Shown in pieces: positions 1 through 8,650 of a DNA stretch of 64,000 nt. The stretch's first letter is position 1, and the number at the start of each line of letters is the position of its first letter. Below the pieces are notes generated by a model. That model was given only the letters and a program-made list of their open reading frames with translations. It was not told where the DNA came from and ran no database searches. The DNA is from AP-15 sp963846635 (GTDB lineage Bacteria > Pseudomonadota > Alphaproteobacteria > ATCC43930 > CGMCC-115725), in NCBI GenBank assembly GCA_963846635.1, contig CAWJXM010000019.1:124001-188000 (forward strand), given 5' to 3'. A program made the translations under genes and the position numbers.

Positions 1-31
1 GACGCGGAACCGCCCTGTTTGTCCACGCAAT

Positions 32-73
32 TTCGAGATGTCAGTGTTTTGCCCAATTCGAAAATGTCAGTGT
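32..73. repeat. Short direct repeat, possible insertion-sequence end
   Basis: Two near-identical 16-17-bp units (TTCGAGATGTCAGTGT at 32-47 and TTCGAAAATGTCAGTGT at 57-73) lie in the same orientation 25 bp apart. Repeated terminal motifs of this kind occur at the ends of some insertion sequences, for example IS21-like elements. No transposase lies inside the window next to it, so the element, if real, would extend off the left edge. The gene scrap that follows directly (130-258) lacks its 5' part, which fits an insertion boundary here. This is an inference from two copies only. Confidence 0.3.
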
Positions 74-129
74 GCTGGGGTCGGGCGGCTGGCGGGCGCA
101 GAGCCGTGGGCGCTGCGCAGCGCCCGACC

Positions 130-258
130 CGCGTGATTGCCGGCACCGATTGCGGCTTTGACACCTCGGCCGGTATGGGCCGCGTCGCCGAAGACGTCGT
201 CTGGGCCAAGCTCAAAGCCATGGCCGAAGGCGCCCGCCTCGCCTCCCACCGCCTCGGG
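130..258 (+). pseudogene. C-terminal scrap of MetE-like methionine synthase
   Basis: The frame reads RVIAGTDCGFDTSAGMGRV followed by VWAKLKAMAEGARLASHRL. This closely resembles the conserved C-terminal end of cobalamin-independent methionine synthase family proteins, where the Cys in GTDCGF is a zinc ligand. Only about 43 codons are recognisable out of a family length of 340-750. No start codon or upstream domain is present: the sequence immediately before it is the repeat region at 32-73. It is therefore a truncated remnant, probably cut by an insertion. The family match is from memory of the conserved motif. Confidence 0.55.
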
Positions 259-362
259 ATAGGGTGGGCGGCTCTGCGCCATGCGTCGCGGGCGCGCGGG
301 CAACGCTATCCGGGTACGGTAATCAGCCACGACCGCGACAAAGCGAAGCCCACGCACCGGCT

Positions 363-2923
363 TCACAAGAGTTTGCGCTGTTGTAATACGAACAAATCCT
401 CGAATTGGTTGGGTTGAAGCTGTTTGTATGCTGTCTGCAAGACTTTCAAATAGGCCCACGGCTTGCCGGCCAGTCGCGTTACGTTTTCACACCACAGCTG
501 CGCCGCGCGATCCTTATTAGCGACGTTCGTATCCTCCAATCCCTTGGTCTCGACAATGTAATGCGTCTCGTCGCTGGCTAGTGCGACAAAATCCGGTTCA
601 TAATAACGCAAATTGCCCACACTATCCGTGTACTCGATGGCGAACCTAAATTGCTCCGGCAGCTTGGCGAAGCGCTGCACATCCGGTGCTTTCTGTAGGA
701 ATTGCGCGAACTCCTTTTCGAACTCGTTATGGCACGGAACAAGATTGAAGATGCACTTGTCTGCCGCGAGTGTCGCACGCGACCAAGGAAAGGGCGGCGT
801 TTCGGAAAGGGACCGCCCTGCGTGCAGAAGCTGTGGCTCCAATTCGGAAATGACGAGCTTCCGCAACGCTTCGACGAATGTTTTTACCGTCACATATTGC
901 GCCACGTTGCTGCTGATCGCCTTGATCATCGCAGGCTCGTTCAAGGTCACCGGCTCGCCGAACGCCTTGGTTTCGAGAAATTCTCTGACCTTCGGCGCCA
1001 ACGCCGAGAATTGCGACGGGAGCTTGACGTCCTGCGCAATACGCCGCGCGTAATAACCGATGACCTCCTCGGCGGTCTGCGGCTCCGGGATCGTGTATTC
1101 TCGTTCAACGAGCTTTTGTAGCGTGACAAGGTCGTAGCCCTCATATCGGAATGTCTTGGCTACGGCGTCATCTTGCTTGCGTGGTAGCACGGGGCAGGTA
1201 AACCCGCTCACGTCGAGCTCGGCGATCTCCTCCGCCAAGGACTTCTTGCGAGTGAGGATCGGGCTGAGTACCGGGATCGCGATATCTTTGTCCGTCTTCT
1301 TCGGGTCCGGCGCGATGGTGATGATGCTCACCTTCTCGCCGATTTTGAATGTCTCGAGTTGAATGTCTTCTTCGCGTTCCAGCTGTTCGACGAAGTCGAT
1401 GAAGGTCTTGTTGCCGATCACATCGACTCGCTCGACGTAGCCGGTCGCCCCACGGAACATGAGACGCAGCCCGCGCCCGACGGTCTGCTCGGGCAGGATA
1501 TTAGCTTTCGACGTGAAGGGTCTGAGGCCAACAATCACGGTGACGCCCTGCACGTCCCAGCCCTCGCGTAACATCATCACGCTGACAATGCAATTAATCG
1601 GGCTTTTCTCGTCATCGACCTCGCGAACGGCCGTTCGCGCGGCATCTAAAGATTTTTTTGATACTTCACCCGATCTGTCGGTATGGATAATCTAGTAACT
1701 TCTCGCCGCCAAACTCCGCTGGATATTTCTTTCGCAACCAATCGCCGACATCGTCGGCTTCGTCCGTATCGTTCATCATCACGAACAGCGCCGGCTTTTT
1801 GCCGAACGGCGTCAACAGCTCGCGATATTCCTTCCAGCGCTCGACACCCGCCGCCAAGTAAGCCTGATAGCGGGTGCTCGCTATGTCCGATCGCTGCTCG
1901 GTCATGCCCTGAGCAATCCCCTTGAGCGGGCGCTTGACGACATTGTCGATGATCGCTTGCTTCAGCGGGTAATCGTAGACCGTCCAGGAGAATAGTTGTC
2001 CTTTGCTGTGGCGCGGTGTGGCTGTGAAATCAAGTTGCGCTGCCAGCCCCCCGGAGACATCCGCCGTGCAAGCCGCGGATGACCTTATTCCATTGGCTCT
2101 CCTCATCATGCGTGTGGTGCGCTTCGTCGTTGACAACGACGACCGGCCCGCCGCGGTCGATAATGCGCTTGTCGAAATCCTCGATCGCCGAAGTTTGCGC
2201 GGGCGGTTTCGGTCCAAGCACCGCCGTCAACTCCTCGGGCTCGTCCTCCTCACCGTTCTGCCGCTCGTAAAATGCTGCACGTTCGTCAGGTAGAGCGCGC
2301 CCAGCGAGCTTGCCCGCTCGCCTTCTCCGCGCATGTAGCATTGGAAATCCCGCCAGAAGATTTCCAGTTCCGGAGGGATGACAGGGTCGGCGCGGAAGAT
2401 GCGGCCGCCCTCGAAATCGGCCCGCAAGCCGCTCAAACACGATCACGTTCGGCGCAATCAGGAGAAATGTTTTTGCGAAATCGTCGCGGGTCTCGGCAAT
2501 TGCGTTGAAGAATTGCCATGCGATGGCAAGCGACATCACCTTTGTCTTGCCGCTGCCCGTCGCCATTTTGACGCAATAGCGAGCAAAATCGTCGTATCTC
2601 AAGAGGCGCAGATCGCCTCGGGTGGCGAAGCTCTCCACGAGGTCCTTGTGCCGCCGCAGCTTGGCGACCTCGTAAAGGTAAATCAGCGTCTCGACAGCTT
2701 CCCGCTGGAAATAATGATAGGCAAACTTGCGGCCATTCGGCAGCCGATGATCGGTGTAGAACCAATAGTTCAGCAGGATACGCGTAGTATCACTGATCCC
2801 CTTGTAGCGGTCTTCGCGCCACGCTTTGACCTTTTCCCGGATGCCGGGAACCAACGGTGCGGTGCCGACGCGCGCCTCCAGGAGCGAGAGCTGATCACCG
2901 TTCTGTCTGCGCGCGCGGGCCAT
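363..2923 (-). pseudogene. Type III-like restriction enzyme Res subunit, multiply frameshifted
   Basis: This would be the ATP-dependent helicase/nuclease partner of the methyltransferase upstream. Reading from 2923 down, the pieces give an N-terminal segment with Walker A (ATGSGKTKVM), the Walker B box VVVNDEAHH, the TATP helicase motif (LDFTATPRHSKGQ), motif VI (VGRGLRLMFRG) and a C-terminal nuclease-like segment (YEPDFVAL then YIVETKG). Together they cover a normal-looking protein of about 850 residues, but the frame changes near 2420, 2280, 2060 and 1680. Each piece stays coding-like right up to the break, so the breaks are single-base indels rather than long decay. The gene stops at 363. 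Either the nuclease is dead or the sequence carries indel errors; the helicase family call is firm. Confidence 0.8.
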
Positions 2924-2938
2924 GATGGCTTTCCAGAA

Positions 2939-3412
2939 TTAGTAGGGTGGAGTTCCTCCCCCGCTGCGCGGGGGAGGTGGCGACCCCCGGACAGCCAGCG
3001 CTTGCGCGCCGTTCCGGGGGGAGCCGGAGGGGGCGCAGGCGGCGGCTCGTTCGATGCCAACGAGAACCCCCTCCAATCTCTCGTCCCGTAGCACGTCGAT
3101 GGCGCGAATACGCAACACCGTCACCCCTCGTTGCGAAAGCCAAACCTGACGACGCGCATCGTGGCTCGCCTGGGCAGCGTTGTTGTGTGCGAACCCATCC
3201 ACCTCAATCGCCAAACGAGCGGAAGGACAGTAGAAATCGAGAATGTAAGGTCCGATCGGGTGTTGCCGGCGAAAGCGCAAGCCCGCCAGCCGTCCTTTGC
3301 GCAGCGCCTGCCAGAGCACGACCTCCGGCAAGCTCATTTTGCGGCGCAACTCGCGTGCGCGGCTAAATGTTTTATCCGGCGCTCGCAACGCCCCCTCCAC
3401 CATGCGTTGCAT
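2939..3412 (-). CDS. DUF559 endonuclease-like protein
   Basis: About 157 residues starting at the ATG 3410-3412 (MQRMVEGALR). The core RARELRRKMSLPEVVLWQAL, then GLRFRRQHPIGPYILDFYC, then LAIEVDGFAHN is typical of DUF559, a small Vsr-like PD-(D/E)XK fold; the Asp of ILDFYC and the Glu of IEVDG are candidate metal ligands. It sits between mod and res on the same strand, with a 35-bp gap after mod and 15 bp before res. Near-identical GC hairpins flank it (2955-2977 and 3420-3440), and its last codons run through one of them, so the C-terminus (SPPPPRSGGGTPPY) is repeat-derived. Function is unknown; nuclease activity is inferred from the fold family. Confidence 0.8.
   Translation of the reverse strand: MQRMVEGALRAPDKTFSRARELRRKMSLPEVVLWQALRKGRLAGLRFRRQHPIGPYILDFYCPSARLAIEVDGFAHNNAAQASHDARRQVWLSQRGVTVLRIRAIDVLRDERLEGVLVGIERAAACAPSGSPRNGAQALAVRGSPPPPRSGGGTPPY
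2955..2977. repeat. GC hairpin flanking DUF559, downstream copy
   Basis: A perfect 10-bp stem (CCTCCCCCGC / GCGGGGGAGG) with a TGC loop. It overlaps the 3' end of the DUF559 gene and lies just upstream of the res start. A nearly identical hairpin lies on the other side of the gene at 3420-3440. It has no T-tract, so a terminator role is not obvious. Confidence 0.85.
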
Positions 3413-3419
3413 GGTTCCC

Positions 3420-3440
3420 CTCCCCCGCTGCGCAGGGGAG
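3420..3440. repeat. GC hairpin flanking DUF559, upstream copy
   Basis: The stem CTCCCCCGC / GCAGGGGAG with a TGC loop has one mismatch and matches the hairpin at 2955-2977 in 20 of 21 positions. It fills the short gap between the mod stop (3448) and the DUF559 start (3412). Confidence 0.8.
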
Positions 3441-3447
3441 AAGCCAT

Positions 3448-5527
3448 CTATGCTACCCTGACCTTCACGGTCTTGGTCGTGTCGTTGCCGAGAATGTCGA
3501 TGACCTTTACGACGATCGCGTATTCGCCTGAATCCGGATAGGTGTGCGTGATCTCCAGCGCGAGCGCCTTGTCCTTGCGCGTTCGGTAGGTCTGCCATTC
3601 GTTGTGGAAGGTGTCGCCCTGGTTGTCCCAATCGACTGCCCAGTAGTCGATCCACTGCGACCAGTGCCTTACGGCTCGGCGCGCCTCCTCCGGCACATCG
3701 TCGGGCGGGATGACAAAATCCTTCAGCTTCAAGGAAACGTTGCGCCGGTCGGTTTTAACTTCTACCGAGAGTGCCGCCAGTTCGAAGAAATGGATGTCGC
3801 CCTGCTCGACCGCGCGCTTGTCCATTGCATCGCGGGGGATGCGAAGAAACCGCATCCGGATGTTGGCTGCCGCGGCGTGCTGCTTGGCGACCTCGTTCAG
3901 TTCAAACGCAAAATCCCAGCCCAGCACATCGACACCATTGGTTCCGGGCGCGTCTTTGCGTGTGCCGACGGCGCGCTTGAACTCGGCCGCGATCTGGGCC
4001 ACGTCGCCGACGCTGACCGGCGCATCGACGGCGCCGACGTGAACCATTCGGCCGGTTCTGACGCCATGCAGCCAAGTGTAGCCGTGGATTGGCGTGGCGT
4101 TGGCGAGCTTTAAGATGAATTCGATATACGCGCGCTGGCGCTCGGCTGCTTTCTGCCCGTTCCCATCGCCGAACTCCGCCCCCGCCCACAACTGGCGCTC
4201 GTACTTCCCGAGGTTCTGAACCACGAATGGGCGGACGCCAGGAAATCGAGAGCAGTCGCTTGCGCGTTGTGTGGATTGCGAAGCGACTGAGGTCGCATGC
4301 GATCCACTGTCGGCACAGCTTCTCCGCGACGGCGGCCGTCGTCCCGCTCCCGCAGAAGCAGTCCAGTACAAGATCCCCCTCTTTGGACGAAGCGGCAATG
4401 ATGCGATTAAGGAGAGCTTCGGGTTTTTGAGTTGGATATGCCACCGCTTCGGAGCTCGTCGCGGTTATCAGGTTGATATCGTCCCAAAGGTCAGAAACTA
4501 CAACGCCCGGATTCTGCTCAAGATAATACTTCAGTCCAGGAACCCCGTCTTTCTTTTCAGGCCAAACGACGAGCTGTTGTTTATCGTAAGCGTCCAACTT
4601 CTCGTGCGTGGTAACCCAATGCATTCCGTTTCTACCACGCGTATTTGGATCAACTCCGCGCCAGAGTTTCCCTGTTTCTCCTTTTCGTTTGCCGCTGACG
4701 AGCAGCGGCACAATGCGATGTCTCCCGCGTTCGTCTTCCTGCGAATAGATTTGCATCGACGCTTCAGACAGCGGTTTGCGTTGGAAATTGAAGGGGTAAC
4801 GGTTAGTTTTTGAGTAGAAAAATAATATGTCGTGCGCGCGCTTCCAGATTTGACCAATGCTTGAGGTATTAGCGCTCCTCTTCCAGATAATATCGTTTAT
4901 GAAGCCATCAGTTCCAAATATTTCATCAAGAATTAATTTGGCATGAAATCCAACACGCCAATCTAGATGAACGTAAACACTACCAGTTTCATCGAGCAGC
5001 TCGTTTAACAATAACATCGTTTCGTAAAACCATTTCAAGTAGGCATCTAGGTGTGTCTGCGCGCCGCCCCAAATGTCGCGATACGCCTTATGCTCGATGA
5101 TGCTTGGCTCTTTCCTGAACGTAAATGAATTGTCTCCTGGTGTTTCGGGGTCATCCGGCACAGTCGCCGTGAATGAGAAATCGGCGCCGGTGTCGAAGGG
5201 CGGATCGATATAGATTAAATTCACCTTGCCGGCGAATTCAGACAGCAGCGAAGGCAAGACGTATTTCTTGTCACCCCAGATCAGCCGGTTGCGCCATTCC
5301 TCTTCTCCGAACCCTGGCCCGTACAGCAAGCTGCGCTGGCGGTCCTGCGCCAATTCATTCACAGTCTCGACGGTCTGAAACGGCAGCGCCGCGCGCTGGG
5401 GCGTGATGCGCCGCCCAGCGGCGTCGTATTTCCCGTCCCAGATCAGTTCTGCGCGCGCGGGCCGGCGTTGCGCGTTCGGTCCACACCGCCGCGCCGCATT
5501 CTCTGCCGTTTTGTGTCTCTCGCCCAT
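3448..5527 (-). pseudogene. DNA methyltransferase Mod (beta-class N4/N6), frameshifted
   Basis: This encodes a site-specific amino-methyltransferase. From the start at 5527, the catalytic DPPF box is at residues 108-111 and the AdoMet-binding FCGSGTT box at 391-397; catalytic box before AdoMet box is the beta-class order of Type III Mod proteins. The frame is lost just after RFAIHTTRKRLL (about 4240) and resumes as FPGVRPFVVQNLGKYERQLW, running to a stop at 3448 with a C-terminal domain ending in DILGNDTTKTVKVRVA. Combined length is about 693 codons, normal for Mod. The methyltransferase motifs all precede the break, so a truncated but AdoMet-binding protein is possible. The C-terminal part probably mediates interaction with Res or target recognition (inference). 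Confidence 0.8.
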
Positions 5528-5732
5528 TGCTGGGCGAATATTTCGCTTGAAAACTTAAAAATATGGTTATGTTACCAACCAAAAGTAGCGTGCCGCCTCT
5601 ACTACCGTTGGCGCTATTCCGCCCAGCTCGCGCTGCCTCGCGCCCGTTACCACGCAATTGTCGCAATCGAATTGTAAGCTTTCGCAATCTAGTGGTGCGA
5701 CCCGAACAGATGGTGCCCATTTTCTCTTTTCT

Positions 5733-5812
5733 GTCGCCCCCGCGAAAGCGGGGGTCCAGGGGCAGTGGGCGCGGTGCAGGCCTCCCTGGGTGCCCGCTTT
5801 CGCGGGCATGAC
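5733..5812. repeat. Inverted pair of CCCGC-GAAA-GCGGG palindromes
   Basis: Two 29-bp arms (5733-5761 and 5784-5812) are near-perfect inverse copies of each other separated by 22 bp. Each arm contains its own small hairpin (CCCGC, GAAA or TTTC, GCGGG). A third half-copy of the same family is at 20660-20688. This looks like a REP/MITE-like dispersed palindrome, a repeat type common in alphaproteobacterial intergenic DNA. Confidence 0.85.
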
Positions 5813-5901
5813 GGGACGGGATAGGAGCGGGTACCAAATGTCAAACTCGTACCACTAGGTTGTCGAGGGAGTGCGATTGTCATTGAGAATGCGGGTAGTC
5901 A

Positions 5902-5943
5902 CCTGATCTCAACCTGATAAAACAGGCGGAACAGGTGCAGCGG
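5902..5943 (+). repeat. 42-bp dispersed module, copy 1
   Basis: It matches 20513-20554 at 37 of 42 positions (shared core CCTGATCTC, then ACCTGATAAAACAGG, ending AGCGG). Read as protein, the second copy gives RPDLDLIKQEKQAER, which resembles the N-terminus of short hypothetical proteins seen near mobile elements; that link is weak. Both copies lie close to a CCCGC palindrome. Confidence 0.65.
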
Positions 5944-6184
5944 ACGGAAGAAGAGAAATCCCATTGAGCGATGCCGCTGGCGCTCGCTGCAGTGGCACTA
6001 GCACTGGAAGCGGATTTTGCTGCAGATTCGCTGCATTTGCAGCAGCAAGGAAAGATTGGTGCAGATTTGTGGTTGTGATTGGAATTGTGCGGCGGCACCC
6101 CTGCGGTTCGGTTAAACGCGGCGGGCCGGAAATCTGGTTGAACCGCTGTCGCCGCGGCCATAGGCTGAAGCAAGAGGTGAGCGC

Positions 6185-7387
6185 ATGAAAGTCTTTGTCT
6201 TTGATCTGTTGGCCTATGGCGAGCAGCTGGAACATCTGAAAATCGGCAACGAGCTGCCCTACCCGCTGGGTAACCAGCATTTCAAGCCCGAGGTCGCCGC
6301 GCGCACTTATGCCGAGCATCTCGCGGCTTGGGAGGAGCTCGACCGCCTCGGCTATGACGGGGTCGGGTTCAACGAGCATCATTGCTCGCCCTATGGGCTG
6401 ATGAATTCGCCAAATCTGCTCGCCGCGGCCGCGGCGCAGCGCACCAAGAATTTAAAATTGCTGATCTATGGCAATCTGTTGCCGTTGCACGAGCCGCTGC
6501 GGCTGGCCGAAGAGCTGGCGATGCTCGACTGCATGTCAAACGGCCGGCTGATCTCCGGCTTCGCCCGCGGCATCCCGCGCGAATACCAGGTCCACAATGT
6601 GCCGCTTGCCCAATCGCGCGCCCGGTTCGAGGAGGCGTTCGACATCATCACCCGCGCCTGGAGCGAGGAAATCTTTTCCTATCGCGGGCAGTTCTGGAGC
6701 TATGAGGACGTCGCGCTATGGCCGCGGCCATTGCAGCAGCCGCGCCCGCCGATCTGGATGCCTGTTGTCGGCAGCAAGGAGTCGATCGAATTCGCCGCCC
6801 ATCACGATCTGCCGATCACCCCGGGGCTCGGCCGCTCGCGCGGGTTGCGCGACGACATCATTCGCTACTATGCGCGCTGTCTCGAACGCGCCGGGCACCG
6901 GATCACGCCCGATCACCTCTCGCTCGGGATCAGCGCCTATGTCGCGTCGAGCAAGGCCGAGGCGGTGCGCGAGATGGGTCCCCATCACCTCTATTTCAAC
7001 CGCACCTTGTTCAGCCACGGCAATTTCACCGAGACCGACCGGCTGCGCGAAACCGGCTATTCGACCACGAGTTCGACCGATTACGTCAGCCCGGAAAACC
7101 GGCGTGCCGCGCAATTCGCGCGCGAGGATTTCCGCGGTCTGACGATGGCCGATGTCGAGCGCCAGGCCGAAGAGATGCCGTGGGGCACGCCGGACGAAGT
7201 GACGCGGCGGATCATCGAGGCGGCCGACAGCGCCGGCGCCGACAATGTTCAGGTCAGCCTCAACCGCGGGGTGTTGCCGCACGAGATGTTTATCGAGCAG
7301 ATCCGCCGCTTTGCTCGCGACGTCTTGCCGGCCTTGCAGGCGCACCGGGTGACACGGGTGCCGCTCGCCGAACCCGTCACGGTCTGA
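6185..7387 (+). CDS. LLM-class flavin-dependent monooxygenase
   Basis: A 400-residue protein of the bacterial luciferase-like superfamily: a single TIM barrel that binds reduced FMN (or F420) and activates O2. Seen in sequence: the barrel-start strand MKVFVFDLLAYGEQ, the active-site-type GFNEHHCSPYG (residues about 60-70), the LIYGNLLPLHEPLRLAEELAMLD segment that shapes the flavin pocket, and the late GTPDEVTRRI helix typical of the family. The ATG at 6185 follows a purine-rich AAGCAAGAGGTGA. It stands alone on the plus strand and converges with the ligase gene downstream. Substrate is unknown; the neighbourhood suggests breakdown of an organic compound. Confidence 0.85.
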   Translation: MKVFVFDLLAYGEQLEHLKIGNELPYPLGNQHFKPEVAARTYAEHLAAWEELDRLGYDGVGFNEHHCSPYGLMNSPNLLAAAAAQRTKNLKLLIYGNLLPLHEPLRLAEELAMLDCMSNGRLISGFARGIPREYQVHNVPLAQSRARFEEAFDIITRAWSEEIFSYRGQFWSYEDVALWPRPLQQPRPPIWMPVVGSKESIEFAAHHDLPITPGLGRSRGLRDDIIRYYARCLERAGHRITPDHLSLGISAYVASSKAEAVREMGPHHLYFNRTLFSHGNFTETDRLRETGYSTTSSTDYVSPENRRAAQFAREDFRGLTMADVERQAEEMPWGTPDEVTRRIIEAADSAGADNVQVSLNRGVLPHEMFIEQIRRFARDVLPALQAHRVTRVPLAEPVTV

Positions 7388-7404
7388 GCAGGATTAAGCG
7401 CGCG

Positions 7405-8555
7405 TCAGCCGGCGCCCTCAACCCCGCGGACAGTCTCGGCGATCAGCCAGTCGACGACGGCAGCGAGCGCCTCGGCGCGGGTGGCGCCTGCCGCCAGCGC
7501 CGAGTCGAAGACGGCTTGAGCTGGCGATCGGCGCTGGTGCCGCGGGCAAGGATCTCGCGGGCGTGGATCACCTCGGCCTCGCAGCCGAAATGGCGCGAAT
7601 CCGGTTCGATCAGTCTCAGGATTTCTTCGAGCAATTCGCCATAGGGCACGATCGCGCCGCGGCCGAAATCGACGAGCCCGCGATCGGTGCCATAGCGCTG
7701 CGCCCGCCAGCGGTTCTCGTCGATCAGCATGCGCGCGTAAATCCGCCAGCGCTGGTTTTCCCGCTTGAGCCGCCATAGCATGCGCAGCAGGCAGCGGAAC
7801 AGCGCGGCGATCGTCAGCGAGTCTTCGAGTGTCGTGCAGCTGTCGGCAATCCGCATCTCCAAGGTTGGAAAGCGGTCGCTCGGGCGCAAATCCCACCACA
7901 ATTTGGTTGCGTCCTCGATCAGCCCGGCGCCGGTCAGGATGTCGACATGGCGGCGGTATTCACCCCAGCTGTCAAAGCGCTCGGGCATTCCGGTGCGCGG
8001 CAATTCGTCGAAGACAGCGAGGCGGTAGGATTTGAGCCCGGTATTCTCCCCTCGCCAGAACGGCGAGGAGGTCGACAGCGCCAATAAATGCGGCAGGAAA
8101 TAGGAGGCCTGGTTCAACAGATCGATGCGCAACTCGTCGTCGGGGAGGCCGATATGGACGTGCAGCCCGCAGATCGCGAGTCGGCGGACGACGCCTTGCA
8201 GATCGTCCTGCAGATCGGCGTAGCGGCGGCGCTCAGTGGTTTTTTGTATATCCCAGCGGGCAAACGGATGGGTTGCCGATGCGATCGGCGCCATACCATG
8301 GCGGGCTGCGACCTCGGCCACCGTGTGGCGCAGATGGGTGAGATCAGCACGCGCCTCGGCAAGACTTGCGCAGACGCGAGTGCCGATCTCGATCTGCGAG
8401 CGCAGGAATTCGGGGCTGACCTGACCTGCCAGCAACGCCTCGCAATCGGCGAGCATTTCGGGCGGCGGGTCGTCGACGACGTTGCGCGTCGCCCGGTCGA
8501 CGAGAAAATATTCCTCCTCGATGCCGAGCGTGAATTCGGGTTCGGCGGCGGTCAT
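7405..8555 (-). pseudogene. Carboxylate-amine ligase (GCS2/YbdK family), late frameshift
   Basis: This family (ATP-grasp-like glutamate-cysteine ligase 2) joins an amine to the gamma-carboxylate of glutamate-like substrates. The N-terminus TLGIEEEYFLVD carries the signature EEE metal/substrate site, followed by ICGLHVHIGLPDD and RFPTLEMRIAD. Up to residue 345 the protein is normal; near 7520 the frame slips and the expected tail (AVFDSALAAGATRAEALAAVVDWL) continues in another frame to a stop at 7405, giving a family-length total of about 383 codons. As written, translation would end at about 7443 with an aberrant tail of some 25 residues, so some activity might survive. It converges with the LLM gene 17 bp away. 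Confidence 0.8.
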
Positions 8556-8650
8556 GCGGGGTTGCAGAAAGACGTATTCATGCTTCTCGGCATCTACCCG
8601 CAGCCTTGATTACCGAGGCGTTAGCAACTATCCATCCGGAGGGCTATTGA

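Larger units (their letters stand above)
5528..6184. other. Intergenic stretch with palindromic repeats
   Basis: No gene is supported between the mod start and the first LLM gene. It holds an inverted repeat pair (5733-5812) and a 42-bp module (5902-5943) that recurs at 20513-20554. The sequence 5950-6180 is coding-like in places but has no family resemblance I can name. Confidence 0.6.

Noticed and set aside
3420..3440. Hairpins around DUF559 as terminators.
   Set aside because: No T-tracts; the hairpins sit between or inside cotranscribed-looking genes and are identical to each other, which fits repeated ends better than terminators.
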